64,000 bases of DNA from Armatimonadota bacterium (GTDB lineage Bacteria; Armatimonadota; Fimbriimonadia; Fimbriimonadales; ATM1), in assembly GCA_003577165.1 (NCBI GenBank), contig QEUM01000004.1, positions 186,001-250,000 of the forward strand. The letters run 5' to 3'. The notes under the pieces are model-generated. The model was not told the origin of the DNA, ran no database searches, and saw only the letters and a program-made list of their open reading frames with translations. Of the stretch, positions 1-8,375 are shown piece by piece (the first letter of the stretch is position 1; the number at the start of each line of letters is the position of its first letter). A program made the position numbers and the translations under genes.

Positions 1-1
1 C

Positions 2-235
2 GTGCTCGGAGTTCTCGCTTCTCTCGTAGGGACGATTCTCGGAATCGGCGTCGCCATCGGAGCGCGAGCCATATCGGACTCGGTTCCGGATGCGCCCGAC
101 GTGATTTTGGCGGCGCTTCGAGTCGGTGGAATTTCGATGTTGGTCGGAGTGGCCTTGACGGTCGTCGCCTCCGTGCTGCCTGCGATGCAGGCTGCTCGAA
201 TGCCTGCCGCGGCTGCGCTGCGAGTGGAAGTGTGA
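2..235 (+). CDS. ABC transporter permease, FtsX/MacB type (3' end only)
   Basis: This is the last 77 codons of a membrane permease whose start lies before the window. Two hydrophobic segments (about residues 3-22 and 40-62 of the visible part) are followed by a PAMQAARMPAAAALR tail. That tail, with Pro-x-x-x-Ala-Ala and a final ALR, is typical of the FtsX-like permease domain of MacB/LolC/LolE exporters. The stop codon (233-235) overlaps the GTG start of the ATPase gene that follows, so the two are translationally coupled and probably form one transporter. The substrate cannot be told from this fragment; lipoprotein release, peptide or macrolide export are all possible for the family. Confidence 0.85.
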   Translation: MLGVLASLVGTILGIGVAIGARAISDSVPDAPDVILAALRVGGISMLVGVALTVVASVLPAMQAARMPAAAALRVEV

Positions 236-1026
236 GTGAAGTTATGAACTCTGCTGCTGCCGACGGTCAGGTTCCGCACCACGAGTCCGAACTGATTGTG
301 CGAACGCGCGACGTCGCGAAAACTTACGTGTTGGGAGAGCACGTGGTTCGCGCTTTAGACGGAGTATCGCTCGACGTTCACCGAGGCGAGTATGTGAGCA
401 TCATGGGGCCGAGCGGGAGTGGAAAGAGCACTCTGTTCAACGTGATCGGCGGACTGGACAAGCCGGACAAGGGAAGCGTTTACATCAACGAGGTGGACAT
501 CGCGCAACTCACGCCTTCCGAACTTGCGTTCCTACGGTGCCACACAATCGGATACATCTTTCAAACCTTCAACCTCATTCAAGTGCGGACGGCGCTGGAG
601 AACGTGACTCTGCCGATGCTGTTCGCCGGAATGAACGCCGAGGAAGCGGACGAGAAGGGCGCGCAACTTCTCGACGCGGTCGGCCTTGGAGAGCGGCTTC
701 ATCACCGGCCGACCGAACTCTCGGGGGGTCAGCAGCAGAGGGTGGCGATCGCCCGGGCACTCGCGAACGCCCCGGCAATTTTGTTAGCTGACGAGCCCAC
801 TGGCAACCTCGACCTGAGGACGGGAAAGGAGATCATCGAACTGCTGCGAAGGCTCAATGACGAGCGCGGCGTCACAATAATTTCCGCCACGCACGATTTG
901 AAGATGCTGGATGTGTCGGACAGAATCGTCTACATACGTGACGGACAGATCGCAAAGATCGAGACGCGAGGCGACCTCGAACTCAGCTTGGGTTCCGTCG
1001 AAGGCATCGGCGAAGAGAAGTGGTGA
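232..1026 (+). CDS. ABC transporter ATP-binding protein, MacB/LolD type
   Basis: This is the ATPase partner of the upstream permease and powers its conformational cycle on the cytoplasmic face. The Walker A motif GPSGSGKST is at about residues 59-67, the signature LSGGQQQR near 163-170, and Walker B ILLADEPTGNLD near 183-194, with the switch His in SATHD. The DEPTGNLD form and the Q-loop FQTFNLI are characteristic of the MacB/LolD/FtsE group. At 264 residues it is slightly longer than LolD (about 230) because of a charged N-terminal tail. The start is GTG 232, which overlaps the permease stop as GTGA; ATG 244 is an alternative. The substrate is unknown. Confidence 0.93.
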   Translation: MSEVMNSAAADGQVPHHESELIVRTRDVAKTYVLGEHVVRALDGVSLDVHRGEYVSIMGPSGSGKSTLFNVIGGLDKPDKGSVYINEVDIAQLTPSELAFLRCHTIGYIFQTFNLIQVRTALENVTLPMLFAGMNAEEADEKGAQLLDAVGLGERLHHRPTELSGGQQQRVAIARALANAPAILLADEPTGNLDLRTGKEIIELLRRLNDERGVTIISATHDLKMLDVSDRIVYIRDGQIAKIETRGDLELSLGSVEGIGEEKW

Positions 1027-1036
1027 CACGAAAGCA

Positions 1037-1043
1037 CAAGGAG
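1037..1043 (+). promoter_or_regulatory. Shine-Dalgarno of the GH4-like gene
   Basis: AAGGAGG lies 8 nt before GTG 1052. It is the evidence for starting the next gene there rather than further upstream inside the ABC ATPase gene, where the frame also stays open. Confidence 0.75.
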
Positions 1044-1051
1044 GCCGCGGA

Positions 1052-1807
1052 GTGACCGGTGGTCGCCCGCCTCTGCTGGACACGGCCACCAAGGTGGCGG
1101 TGATCGGAGCGGGGAGTCTTCGGTGCTCTCCGACCATTCTCGGGGCCGTCTTCAGTCGGCCCTGGCCCCAAGGGTCACGTTTGCACCTTTGCGACGTGCA
1201 TGGCGAGGCGCTCGATCTGTTCAGCCGGATGGCGACTCTGTACGCGGCGGAGTCCAATTCCGGATTGGAGATCTGGTCGGGGTCGTCTCTCGAATCCGCC
1301 CTCGAGGGCGCGGATTTCATCGTGCTCTGCTTCGGATTGGGACCGCTGCAGGCGAGGTTTGAGAGCGTGCTGGAGCGGTTCGGGATCTTGCCGCAGGCGG
1401 AAGAAGCCGACAAGATTCGCGCAGTCCTCCTCAACCCACTGTTCGAAAGGGTCAATGATCTTCTGTCAGGACTGCACGACCCGATCGTCGTGAACATGGT
1501 GAGACCAACGCGATTGACTTCTCAACTCCTTGCGGCAACAGCTGTCGACATCGATGCGCCGGAGACACTTGACTCAGCGTCCCGAGTCACGGCGGCGCAC
1601 TACGCTCTTCGCGTGGTTCAGGGAGATTTGTACGCGTCGCTCGAACTCAAGAAGCACGAGGCGACGCCGTTGGCGGAGTTCCTGAGGGGAACGCGCGGGG
1701 GCGGCGCGCTCCGATTCGATGCGAAGGCGTTGACCAGTTGGCTCGCAGAACTGGAGCGAGGGCACAGCGGCATCTCGGATGCGCTATTGCGCGACGAGCC
1801 TTATTGA
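1052..1807 (+). CDS. Short GH4-like NAD(P)-binding Rossmann protein
   Basis: The protein has about 251 residues. Residues 15-22 (VAVIGAGS) and the downstream pattern (a Pro in the first helix, LHLCDVHGE at the end of the second strand, then GADFIVLCFGLG) resemble the N-terminal NAD-binding domain of family 4 glycosidases and related 6-phospho-glycosidases. Those enzymes are normally about 430-450 residues with metal-binding Cys and His in the second half. Here the second half is short and I do not see those ligands, so glycosidase activity is doubtful. The gene is 25 bp after the ABC ATPase. The start is GTG 1052 with a strong Shine-Dalgarno. Its 3' end overlaps the convergent gene by 7 bp. 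Confidence 0.55.
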   Translation: MTGGRPPLLDTATKVAVIGAGSLRCSPTILGAVFSRPWPQGSRLHLCDVHGEALDLFSRMATLYAAESNSGLEIWSGSSLESALEGADFIVLCFGLGPLQARFESVLERFGILPQAEEADKIRAVLLNPLFERVNDLLSGLHDPIVVNMVRPTRLTSQLLAATAVDIDAPETLDSASRVTAAHYALRVVQGDLYASLELKKHEATPLAEFLRGTRGGGALRFDAKALTSWLAELERGHSGISDALLRDEPY

Positions 1808-2301
1808 CCCAGAAGCGATTGGATCACTTCGTAGTCCGCGTGCCACTGCGTGTAGGTGCGGAGTACGACGACGGACGTCAAGGTCATCAGCCCGAAGGCG
1901 AGGAACGCACCAAGACGAGCGAGGCTGAGCGCAGAATCTGCGGCCGCGACCTCTTCCATGTCTAACGTGAGTTTCTTCCCAATCTTCGGAAGCAACACGA
2001 TCTGGATGAACATGAACAGCCAAAGCGCGATGAAGAGCACCACCACCACATTGATGAACGGCAATTGTTCTTCGTAGTCGAAGTAGACACCGGGTCTTTC
2101 GTAGCCGAACCAGTATGCGAAGAGGCCGTCCGGATATATGCCACGGAGGATCAGTTCGATTGGCAGAAAGATGCTGTAGGCGGCAGTAACAAGGTTCGCC
2201 AGAATCAGAACCCAACCTACGGCAAAGAAGATGCGTGCGTGTTTTCGCTCTCTTAGGATGAGAGCGGTTTCTGCTGCGGGTTCGACGCCTGCGTCACTCA
2301 T
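1801..2301 (-). CDS. Hypothetical membrane protein at the end of the fab operon
   Basis: The protein has 166 residues with three clear hydrophobic helices (about residues 24-48, 80-104 and 128-148). I recognise no family. The ATG at 2301 overlaps the fabF stop by 8 bp, so it is co-translated with fabF as the last gene of the fatty-acid operon. That position suggests a membrane or lipid-related role but is not proof. It overlaps the convergent GH4-like gene by 7 bp at the 3' end. Confidence 0.7.
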   Translation of the reverse strand: MSDAGVEPAAETALILRERKHARIFFAVGWVLILANLVTAAYSIFLPIELILRGIYPDGLFAYWFGYERPGVYFDYEEQLPFINVVVVLFIALWLFMFIQIVLLPKIGKKLTLDMEEVAAADSALSLARLGAFLAFGLMTLTSVVVLRTYTQWHADYEVIQSLLGQ

Positions 2302-3541
2302 CGAACTTCTTGAAGATCAGCGTGACGTTGTGTCCGCCAAATCCGAACGAGTTCTTCATCGCGTACCGGATGGGCACGTTACGAGACTCGTTGGGAACGT
2401 AGTCGAGATCGCACTCCGGATCGGGCACTTCGTAGTTGATTGTCGGCGGGACGATGGAGTCCTGAAGCGCCTTGATGCAGACGATTGATTCGATCGCGCC
2501 GGCCGCCCCGAGGGAATGTCCGACCATGGACTTCGTGCTGCTCACCATGATCTTCTCTGCATGCGCGCCGAATGCGTCCTTGATGGCTTTGGTTTCGAGC
2601 CGGTCATTGTAAGGCGTGCTCGTTCCGTGGGCGTTGATGTATTGGATGTCTTCCGGTTGCAGCCCGGCGTACTTCAGAGCCAATTCCATGGATTTGCGAG
2701 CCCCTGCTGCATCGGGTGACGGCTGAGTGATGTGAAACGCGTCGGCGGTCATCGCGTATCCCACGAGTTCAGCGGCGATTTTTGCGTTCCGCGCCTTCGC
2801 GTGCTCGTAACTCTCCATGACGAGCACACCTCCGCCCTCTCCCATCACGAATCCGTCGCGCTCCTTGTCGAACGGTCGGCTGGCATGCTCGGGGTCGTCG
2901 TTTCGAGTGCTGACTGCCCTGGCAGCGCAAAAGCCGCCGAGGCCGATCTCGGTGATCGGCGCTTCGACTCCGCCGGCGATCATGACGTCCGCTTCGCCTC
3001 GGCGAATGATGTGGGCTGCATCGCCGATGGCGTTCGCCCCCGTGCTGCAAGCCGTGACGACGCAGGAGTTGGGACCACGCAGGTCGTGGCGAATGGAAAC
3101 GTATCCGCTCGCCATGTCGGGGATCATGTAGGGCACAAGGAACGGCGACACCTTTGAAGGTCCGCCTTCGATCTGCCTTCGGAACTGCTCACCCAGAATG
3201 TCGAGGCCGCCGATTCCGGAACCGATCATCACGCCGATCCGGTCCCTGTCCTCTGATTCGAGGTCGAGGCATGCGTCCCGGATGGCCGCATCGCTGGCGA
3301 CGACGGCGAACTGGATGAATCGAGAAAGTCGCCGAGCCTCCTTGGCGTCGAGATGATCCTCGGGGTTGAAGTCCCTGACTTCGGCGGCGATTTGGCAAGA
3401 AAAGGCGGACGCATCCATATGGGTGATGCGGCCGACTGCGTTCTTGCCCGCAACGACGTTCTTCCAGGTGCTTTCGACAGAGAGCCCTAACGGCGTTACG
3501 GCGCCCAGCCCCGTAATTACGACGCGCTGAGAAGCGCTCAT
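2294..3541 (-). CDS. fabF: 3-oxoacyl-[ACP] synthase II (FabF)
   Basis: This condensing enzyme extends acyl-ACP with malonyl-ACP in cytoplasmic fatty-acid elongation. The length, 415 residues, is the usual FabF length. The catalytic triad is visible: Cys in TACSTGA near residue 165, His in NAHGTST near 305 and His in SMVGHSLGA near 342. The C-terminal NSFGFGGHN glycine-rich loop is also present. The gene starts at ATG 3541, 18 bp after acpP, in the order fabD-fabG-acpP-fabF. KAS I (FabB) is unlikely, since the neighbouring gene order and the GFGGHN tail fit FabF. Confidence 0.97.
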   Translation of the reverse strand: MSASQRVVITGLGAVTPLGLSVESTWKNVVAGKNAVGRITHMDASAFSCQIAAEVRDFNPEDHLDAKEARRLSRFIQFAVVASDAAIRDACLDLESEDRDRIGVMIGSGIGGLDILGEQFRRQIEGGPSKVSPFLVPYMIPDMASGYVSIRHDLRGPNSCVVTACSTGANAIGDAAHIIRRGEADVMIAGGVEAPITEIGLGGFCAARAVSTRNDDPEHASRPFDKERDGFVMGEGGGVLVMESYEHAKARNAKIAAELVGYAMTADAFHITQPSPDAAGARKSMELALKYAGLQPEDIQYINAHGTSTPYNDRLETKAIKDAFGAHAEKIMVSSTKSMVGHSLGAAGAIESIVCIKALQDSIVPPTINYEVPDPECDLDYVPNESRNVPIRYAMKNSFGFGGHNVTLIFKKFDE

Positions 3542-3559
3542 AGTTTGCTCTGGCGCCGG

Positions 3560-3823
3560 TTAGCCGCCAGCTTCAACCTTTGCGCTGATGTACTCGACGG
3601 CGTCCCTCACGGTTCTCATCTTCTCGACATCCTCGTCGGGGATGTCGATTCCGAACTCGTCTTCGAATCCCATTACGAGTTGGACTACGTCGAGAGAATC
3701 TGCGCCAAAGTCCTCGACAAATGCTGAGTCGAGGCTGATTTCCTCTTCCTTCCGTCCCAGCTCGGATTCGATGACTTTCTTGACTTTTGAGAGTACTTCG
3801 TCTTGTGTCATGGTCTCGCTCAT
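3560..3823 (-). CDS. acpP: Acyl carrier protein
   Basis: This is a small acidic carrier of growing acyl chains on a phosphopantetheine arm. The attachment Ser is in GADSLD at residue 43, followed by the usual acidic helix II (FEDEFGIDIPDED). I chose ATG 3823 (87 residues) because a GAGG sequence at 3835-3838 sits 11 nt upstream and it gives a near-standard N terminus. The frame is open to an ATG at 3856, which would add 11 residues without a good ribosome site. It lies between fabG (57 bp upstream) and fabF (18 bp downstream). Confidence 0.95.
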   Translation of the reverse strand: MSETMTQDEVLSKVKKVIESELGRKEEEISLDSAFVEDFGADSLDVVQLVMGFEDEFGIDIPDEDVEKMRTVRDAVEYISAKVEAGG

Positions 3824-3880
3824 TTTAGAATCAACCTCGAATTTCAGTTTTGCCATTGCCGCGCTTCGAGCATCGGCTGG

Positions 3881-4621
3881 TCAGAGAGTCAGTCCTCCAT
3901 CGACGACCAACACCTGACCGGTGATGTACGAAGCGCCTTCTCCAGCCAAAAAGAGTACCGCCGCGGCGACATCTTCGGGGGTTCCCAGGCGTCCCACCGG
4001 GGCAGATTTCAAGATTTGTTCTCGCATCTCGTTGGGGAGGCCCTGGGTCATGTCGGTTTCGATGAAGCCTGGCGCAACAGCGTTGCAAGTGATACCCCGG
4101 CTGCCGAACTCCTTTGCAAGGCTCATGGTGAGTCCTATCAGGCCCGCCTTCGCCGCCGCGTAGTTGGTTTGGCCGGCCTGTCCGCTTAGACCGACGATGC
4201 TCGACAGGTTGATGATTCGGCCCCAGCGGGCCTTCATCATCGGCTTGGCCGCGGCCTTTGCGAAGTTCCAGGCTCCCTTCAGATTGGTCGTGATGACCTG
4301 ATCCCACTCCTCTTCGGTCATTCGGAGGATCAGTTGGTCCCGCGCGATTCCAGCGTTGTTCACGAGCACATCGAGGGATCCGAACTCGGCGATGCACCGG
4401 GAGACGGCCTCCTCGGCGGCGGCGAGCGAGCCAACGTCTGCTCCGATCGCGAGGGCCTTTCCGCCGCCGGCCGTGATCTCCGAGACCACATCCGCCGCGT
4501 TCTCCTTTCTGGAGGCGATGCAGGCCACGGCGCATCCTGCCTCAGCCAGGCCGAGGGCGATGGCCCGGCCGATTCCTCGGCTGGCGCCGGTTACCAGGGC
4601 CGCTTTGCCGGTGAGGCTCAA
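3881..4621 (-). CDS. fabG: 3-oxoacyl-[ACP] reductase (FabG)
   Basis: This NADPH-dependent short-chain dehydrogenase reduces 3-ketoacyl-ACP in each elongation round. The cofactor motif TGASRGIG is at residues 11-18, NNAG at 88-91, the catalytic Ser at 140-141 and YxxxK at Tyr154/Lys158. The length (246) and the order after fabD are typical. The start is TTG 4621, which overlaps the fabD stop as TTGA, so translation is coupled to fabD. The product also ends in VDGGLTL, a usual FabG C terminus. Confidence 0.96.
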   Translation of the reverse strand: MSLTGKAALVTGASRGIGRAIALGLAEAGCAVACIASRKENAADVVSEITAGGGKALAIGADVGSLAAAEEAVSRCIAEFGSLDVLVNNAGIARDQLILRMTEEEWDQVITTNLKGAWNFAKAAAKPMMKARWGRIINLSSIVGLSGQAGQTNYAAAKAGLIGLTMSLAKEFGSRGITCNAVAPGFIETDMTQGLPNEMREQILKSAPVGRLGTPEDVAAAVLFLAGEGASYITGQVLVVDGGLTL

Positions 4622-5580
4622 GCCGGCACCCCAGCCACCAACTGTTTTGCGGTCGCGAGGTCGCTCCCACCATGGATCGCGAGGGTTTCCGCCTCGGGGA
4701 GAATCCGCTTCACGAGGCCGGATAGCACCTCGCCCGGCCCGAATTCAAGGAACAAGCCGATGCCGAGGGCTCCGGCTCGCCGAATGGACTCGGTCCACCG
4801 AACCGGCGAGTGGAGTTGACGCTCCAGCATCTCCGGCCAGGATTGTGGGTCTTCGACGACGTCGGCCGTTACGTTGCTGATCAGGCGGACGCTGCTCGCG
4901 GGCTTGGAAAACGTGGCAGAGCGGAGCGCAAGACCCATGTCCTCGGCGGATTCGACCATGAGGGGGCTGTGGAAAGCGCCGCTCACATTGAGGGGAAGGC
5001 ACCGCTTCGCGCCTGCCGCCTTCAAAGCCTCGGCTGCCTCCGCGACGGCTTCGGCGTCGCCGGAGATGACGGTCTGCCCAGGGCAGTTTCTGTTCGCCAC
5101 CACGACGACGTGGCCCGGCCGGCTGCAGTTGCGGCAGACTTCGTCCACGGCGTCGTCGTCGAGACCCAGCACGGCTGCCATAGCGCCAGGTCTGTCCTTG
5201 CCAGCCTTCGCCATGAGGTCGCCTCGGAGTCGGACCAGGCGCGCGCCCTCTTCGATGCTCAGAAAGCCCGCGCTCGCGAGCGCGCCGTACTCACCGACGC
5301 TATGACCTGCCAGAACGGCAGGCGGCGTCTCGGCTTCATCGGTGAACGCCATGAACGTGGCAACTCCGACCGTGTAGAGAGCGATCTGAGCGTTTTGAGT
5401 TTGGCGGAGCGTTTCCTCGTCGGACTCGAAACAGAGGGACGCGATGTCCCGTTCGACGGCATCGCTCACGCGCTGGAACACAGAGCGCGCGACTTCGCTG
5501 GCGTCATAGACCTCTTTGCCCATACCTGGCTTCTGAGACCCTTGACCCGGAAAGATCGCTGCGTACGGGCGGCCACTCAC
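4618..5580 (-). CDS. fabD: Malonyl-CoA:ACP transacylase (FabD)
   Basis: The enzyme loads malonate from CoA onto ACP. The N-terminal IFPGQGSQ, the nucleophile Ser94 in GHSVGEYGA and the active-site His204 in SGAFHSPLM are all present, and the protein has about 320 residues. I start it at GTG 5580 because it gives a normal N terminus (SGRPYAAIFPGQG) and because a TAGAAT box ends 7 nt upstream with no room for a leader; an ATG at 5616 would lie upstream of that box. It is the first gene of the fab operon. fabH and plsX, often next to fabD, are not in this window. Confidence 0.95.
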   Translation of the reverse strand: MSGRPYAAIFPGQGSQKPGMGKEVYDASEVARSVFQRVSDAVERDIASLCFESDEETLRQTQNAQIALYTVGVATFMAFTDEAETPPAVLAGHSVGEYGALASAGFLSIEEGARLVRLRGDLMAKAGKDRPGAMAAVLGLDDDAVDEVCRNCSRPGHVVVVANRNCPGQTVISGDAEAVAEAAEALKAAGAKRCLPLNVSGAFHSPLMVESAEDMGLALRSATFSKPASSVRLISNVTADVVEDPQSWPEMLERQLHSPVRWTESIRRAGALGIGLFLEFGPGEVLSGLVKRILPEAETLAIHGGSDLATAKQLVAGVPA

Positions 5581-5587
5581 CGGTCGG

Positions 5588-5617
5588 ATTCTACACGCTC
5601 GGGGCGGGTGCCACAAT
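5588..5617. promoter_or_regulatory. Overlapping divergent promoters of fabD and mutS2
   Basis: Leftward: TAGAAT on the minus strand (5593-5588), 7 nt before the fabD GTG, with TTGTGG at 5616-5611 as a possible -35 and a 17-nt spacer. Rightward: CACAAT (5612-5617), 8 nt before the mutS2 ATG. The rightward -10 and the leftward -35 use the same bases, so the two promoters could exclude one another. Both transcripts would start at or next to the start codon. Confidence 0.55.
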
Positions 5618-5625
5618 CAACTCCG

Positions 5626-7992
5626 ATGCTCGAACGGCCGCGGATCGAAAGTGTGCTGGAGTTCGAGCGTGTCATCGAGGACGTGTCCGCTCGCTGCGCA
5701 TCGCTCCTCGGCGTGGAGCGGCTCCGAGAAACTCGACCGTCGTTCGATGCCGAGACTGTCACCGGGCGGCTGCAGGAAACCGAAGAAGCGCGACTCATCG
5801 TTTCCCTGGGCGACCTGCCCGCGATCGGCGCCGCGCGCGACGTTCGATCGCATGTGCTCGATGCTGCGAAGGGCGGGCAGATAGGAGGAGAGGAGATGTT
5901 CCGAGTGGGGGAATCTCTCGCGGCCCTCTCCAGGCTGCGAGCGTTTCTCCTCCATCACCGCGAGCGGGCGCCTCGACTTTGGGCGAAGGGCGAGCAGCTC
6001 CCCTATTTGGACTCACTCGAAAAGCAAATCTTCAAGACGGTCGCGCCGGATGGCACGGTGTTGGACTCCGCAAGCCCTGAACTTGCGAGACTTCGGTCCC
6101 AACGGCGCACGCACCAGAACCGTCTAATCGCGAAACTTCAGTCGCTCATCAGCGGCCCCTTTCGTTCTGCGCTGCAGGAGCCGCTCTATACCCAACGGGG
6201 GGGGCGCTACGTTCTCCCCGTCAAGGCCGGCCACCAAGGCCAGGTGAAGGGCATCGTGCACGATGCCAGTGCCTCCGGTCAAACCGTATACATAGAGCCT
6301 GAGGCTGTGATCGCTGAGTCGAACAAACTCCGAGAGATCGAAGCGTATGAGACCGAAGAGATCGATCGCATCCTCTCAGAACTGTCCCGCAAAGTCGGCG
6401 AGCATGGTGAGGAGATCGCGGCGGGCCTCGAATCGCTTGGCGAAATCGACGCGACTTTGGCGAAAGCAAAATACGCGCTCGATCGGAACGCCGCGACGCC
6501 GACGATCACGGGCAAGGGCCGACTTGCTGTCCGTCAGGGCCACCATCCTTTGATTCCGATGGAGGTCTCTGTGCCGCTCGACATCGAGGTCGGAGGGCGA
6601 GCGCGCTCGCTCTTGATTACGGGGCCGAACACCGGTGGCAAGACGGTGGCGCTCAAACTGCTCGGGCTGTATGCGCTGATGATGGGATGCGGGATGTTTC
6701 CTCCTGCTTCGCATGTTGAATACGGTCCCTTCTCCGGAGTCTATGCGGACATCGGTGACGAGCAGAGCCTTCAACAATCGCTTTCGACTTTCAGCTCTCA
6801 CCTCCGCAACATCGCTCAAGTGTTCCGTGACGCGAGGGAGTCTGCGCTCGTGCTGCTCGACGAAATCGGCGCGGGCACGGACCCACGGGAAGGCGCGGCC
6901 CTCGGACGGGCGATCCTCGAAGATCTCGCGGAGCGTGGCTGTGTGATCGCAGCAACGACGCACTTCGGCGAGTTGAAGGACTTCGCTTTTGGAAGCGGCA
7001 GGTTCTCGTGCGCGGCGATGGAGTTTGATGAGAAGACGCTTGCTCCAACATTTCGACTCGTTGCTGGCGCGTCCGGCGCAAGCCATGCTTTGGAAATCGC
7101 GAGGCGCTTTGGACTACCTGCGAAGACGGTCGATTCCGCGGAACGCTATGTGGGTTCGGAGGTGCGAGAGGAAAGGAGCAAGGCGAAGTCCATCGATGCG
7201 AATCTGGCCGCTGCGCGCGAGGAGCGAGAGGAGGCCGAGCGACAGAGGCAAGAAGCGGAGCAAATCAAGAAGCGGGCGGAGGAGGAGTTGATCGCGCTGC
7301 GAGAGAAGGTTCAGAAGGAGCGGCGCGAACAGGCCGCCGCCATTGAGGCCGCGTTGAGAGAGTCCCGCGAGCAGTATCGCGAACTCCTGGATCGAGTGCG
7401 CGCTCTCGAAGCGACTGGAACGATCGGATCCACCGAGCGAGAGGAGGTGATTCAGTCCGGCCGCAGGCTGCTCGAAAAGGCTGAACAGAGCCGAAGTCTC
7501 GCGGCTGACGTCGTTCCCGTTGGCGAAAGCGTCGCCCTCGACGTGGGGATGACGGTGAGGATCGTTTCCACGGGCCAGGTGGGAACGGTCGTGCGTGTGG
7601 CAAAGAGCGGGAAGATCACTGTGCAGGTCGGGATGTTCAAAGTCACGGCGGACCGTCAGGATCTGGTGCCCGTCGCGGCTCCAACGCCGACGCGCCCCGA
7701 AAGGCCTCAGCGGGCGAGTTCTCTCAGTCTGCAGAAGTCCCTGCAAGCGTCCACAGAGATCAACCTTCGCCGCCTGCGCGCCGAGGACGCAGAACTCGAA
7801 CTGGAGAAGTTCTTCGATGATGCCGTGCTGGCCAACCTCCACAGTGTGCGCATCGTCCACGGGAAGGGCACGGGCACCCTCAAGCGCATCGTCCTGGACT
7901 TTCTGAGGCGGAGAGCCGACGTGGAGTCTTATCGCGAGGGGGGCGCTGGCGAAGGCGGCGCAGGCGTCACAATCGCATATCTCAAGCCATGA
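5626..7992 (+). CDS. mutS2: Endonuclease MutS2
   Basis: The protein has about 788 residues, the normal MutS2 length. It has a MutS-like core with Walker A GPNTGGKT near residue 333, Walker B LVLLDEIGAGTD and an ABC-type signature further on. A long charged coiled coil (about residues 510-600) follows, and the protein ends in a C-terminal Smr nuclease domain with HGKGTGTL and a GGAGVT tail. MutS2 proteins lack the mismatch-recognition domain of MutS; they suppress recombination and in some bacteria rescue collided ribosomes. The frame is open to 4810, but ATG 5626 is the real start: the upstream part is antisense to fabD and a CACAAT box lies 8 nt before this ATG. The gene overlaps cdd by 4 bp. 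Confidence 0.95.
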   Translation: MLERPRIESVLEFERVIEDVSARCASLLGVERLRETRPSFDAETVTGRLQETEEARLIVSLGDLPAIGAARDVRSHVLDAAKGGQIGGEEMFRVGESLAALSRLRAFLLHHRERAPRLWAKGEQLPYLDSLEKQIFKTVAPDGTVLDSASPELARLRSQRRTHQNRLIAKLQSLISGPFRSALQEPLYTQRGGRYVLPVKAGHQGQVKGIVHDASASGQTVYIEPEAVIAESNKLREIEAYETEEIDRILSELSRKVGEHGEEIAAGLESLGEIDATLAKAKYALDRNAATPTITGKGRLAVRQGHHPLIPMEVSVPLDIEVGGRARSLLITGPNTGGKTVALKLLGLYALMMGCGMFPPASHVEYGPFSGVYADIGDEQSLQQSLSTFSSHLRNIAQVFRDARESALVLLDEIGAGTDPREGAALGRAILEDLAERGCVIAATTHFGELKDFAFGSGRFSCAAMEFDEKTLAPTFRLVAGASGASHALEIARRFGLPAKTVDSAERYVGSEVREERSKAKSIDANLAAAREEREEAERQRQEAEQIKKRAEEELIALREKVQKERREQAAAIEAALRESREQYRELLDRVRALEATGTIGSTEREEVIQSGRRLLEKAEQSRSLAADVVPVGESVALDVGMTVRIVSTGQVGTVVRVAKSGKITVQVGMFKVTADRQDLVPVAAPTPTRPERPQRASSLSLQKSLQASTEINLRRLRAEDAELELEKFFDDAVLANLHSVRIVHGKGTGTLKRIVLDFLRRRADVESYREGGAGEGGAGVTIAYLKP

Positions 7993-8375
7993 ACGACGCT
8001 CTGATTCAGGCGGCCATCGAAGCGAGGCAGTTCGCCTATGCTCCGTACTCCGAATTTCGGGTTGGGGCGGCCGTCGAGGCAGCCGGGGGTGAAGTGTTCA
8101 CGGGCTGCAACGTCGAGAACGCCTCGATCGGCTTGACGACGTGCGCCGAGCGGAACGCGATCGCGGCGATGATCCGCGGGGGGGAGACGAAGTGGACGCG
8201 CATCGCGATTGCAACCGAGAACGGCGCGCGGCCGTGCGGAGCCTGCCTCCAAGTGCTGCAGGAGTTCGCGTCCGACCCGGCGCAATGCAGGGCGATCCTC
8301 ATCGCGGGAGAGACTCCCGTGGCGGATTTCAAGTTTGTGGAGTTGCTCCCGCACCCGTTTGAATCACGCGGGTAA
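7989..8375 (+). CDS. cdd: Cytidine deaminase
   Basis: This small zinc enzyme deaminates cytidine or deoxycytidine in pyrimidine salvage. The zinc and catalytic residues are Cys52 and Glu54 in TCAERNA and Cys83 and Cys86 in PCGACLQV, the three-Cys pattern of the homotetrameric class. The length (128 residues) fits. The ATG overlaps the mutS2 stop as ATGA, so the two are co-translated. The 3' end overlaps the convergent rfbD gene by 12 bp. Confidence 0.95.
   Translation: MNDALIQAAIEARQFAYAPYSEFRVGAAVEAAGGEVFTGCNVENASIGLTTCAERNAIAAMIRGGETKWTRIAIATENGARPCGACLQVLQEFASDPAQCRAILIAGETPVADFKFVELLPHPFESRG

Noticed and set aside
4810-5625. The upstream extension of the mutS2 frame
   Set aside because: It is antisense to fabD; the MutS2 length and the CACAAT box favour ATG 5626.
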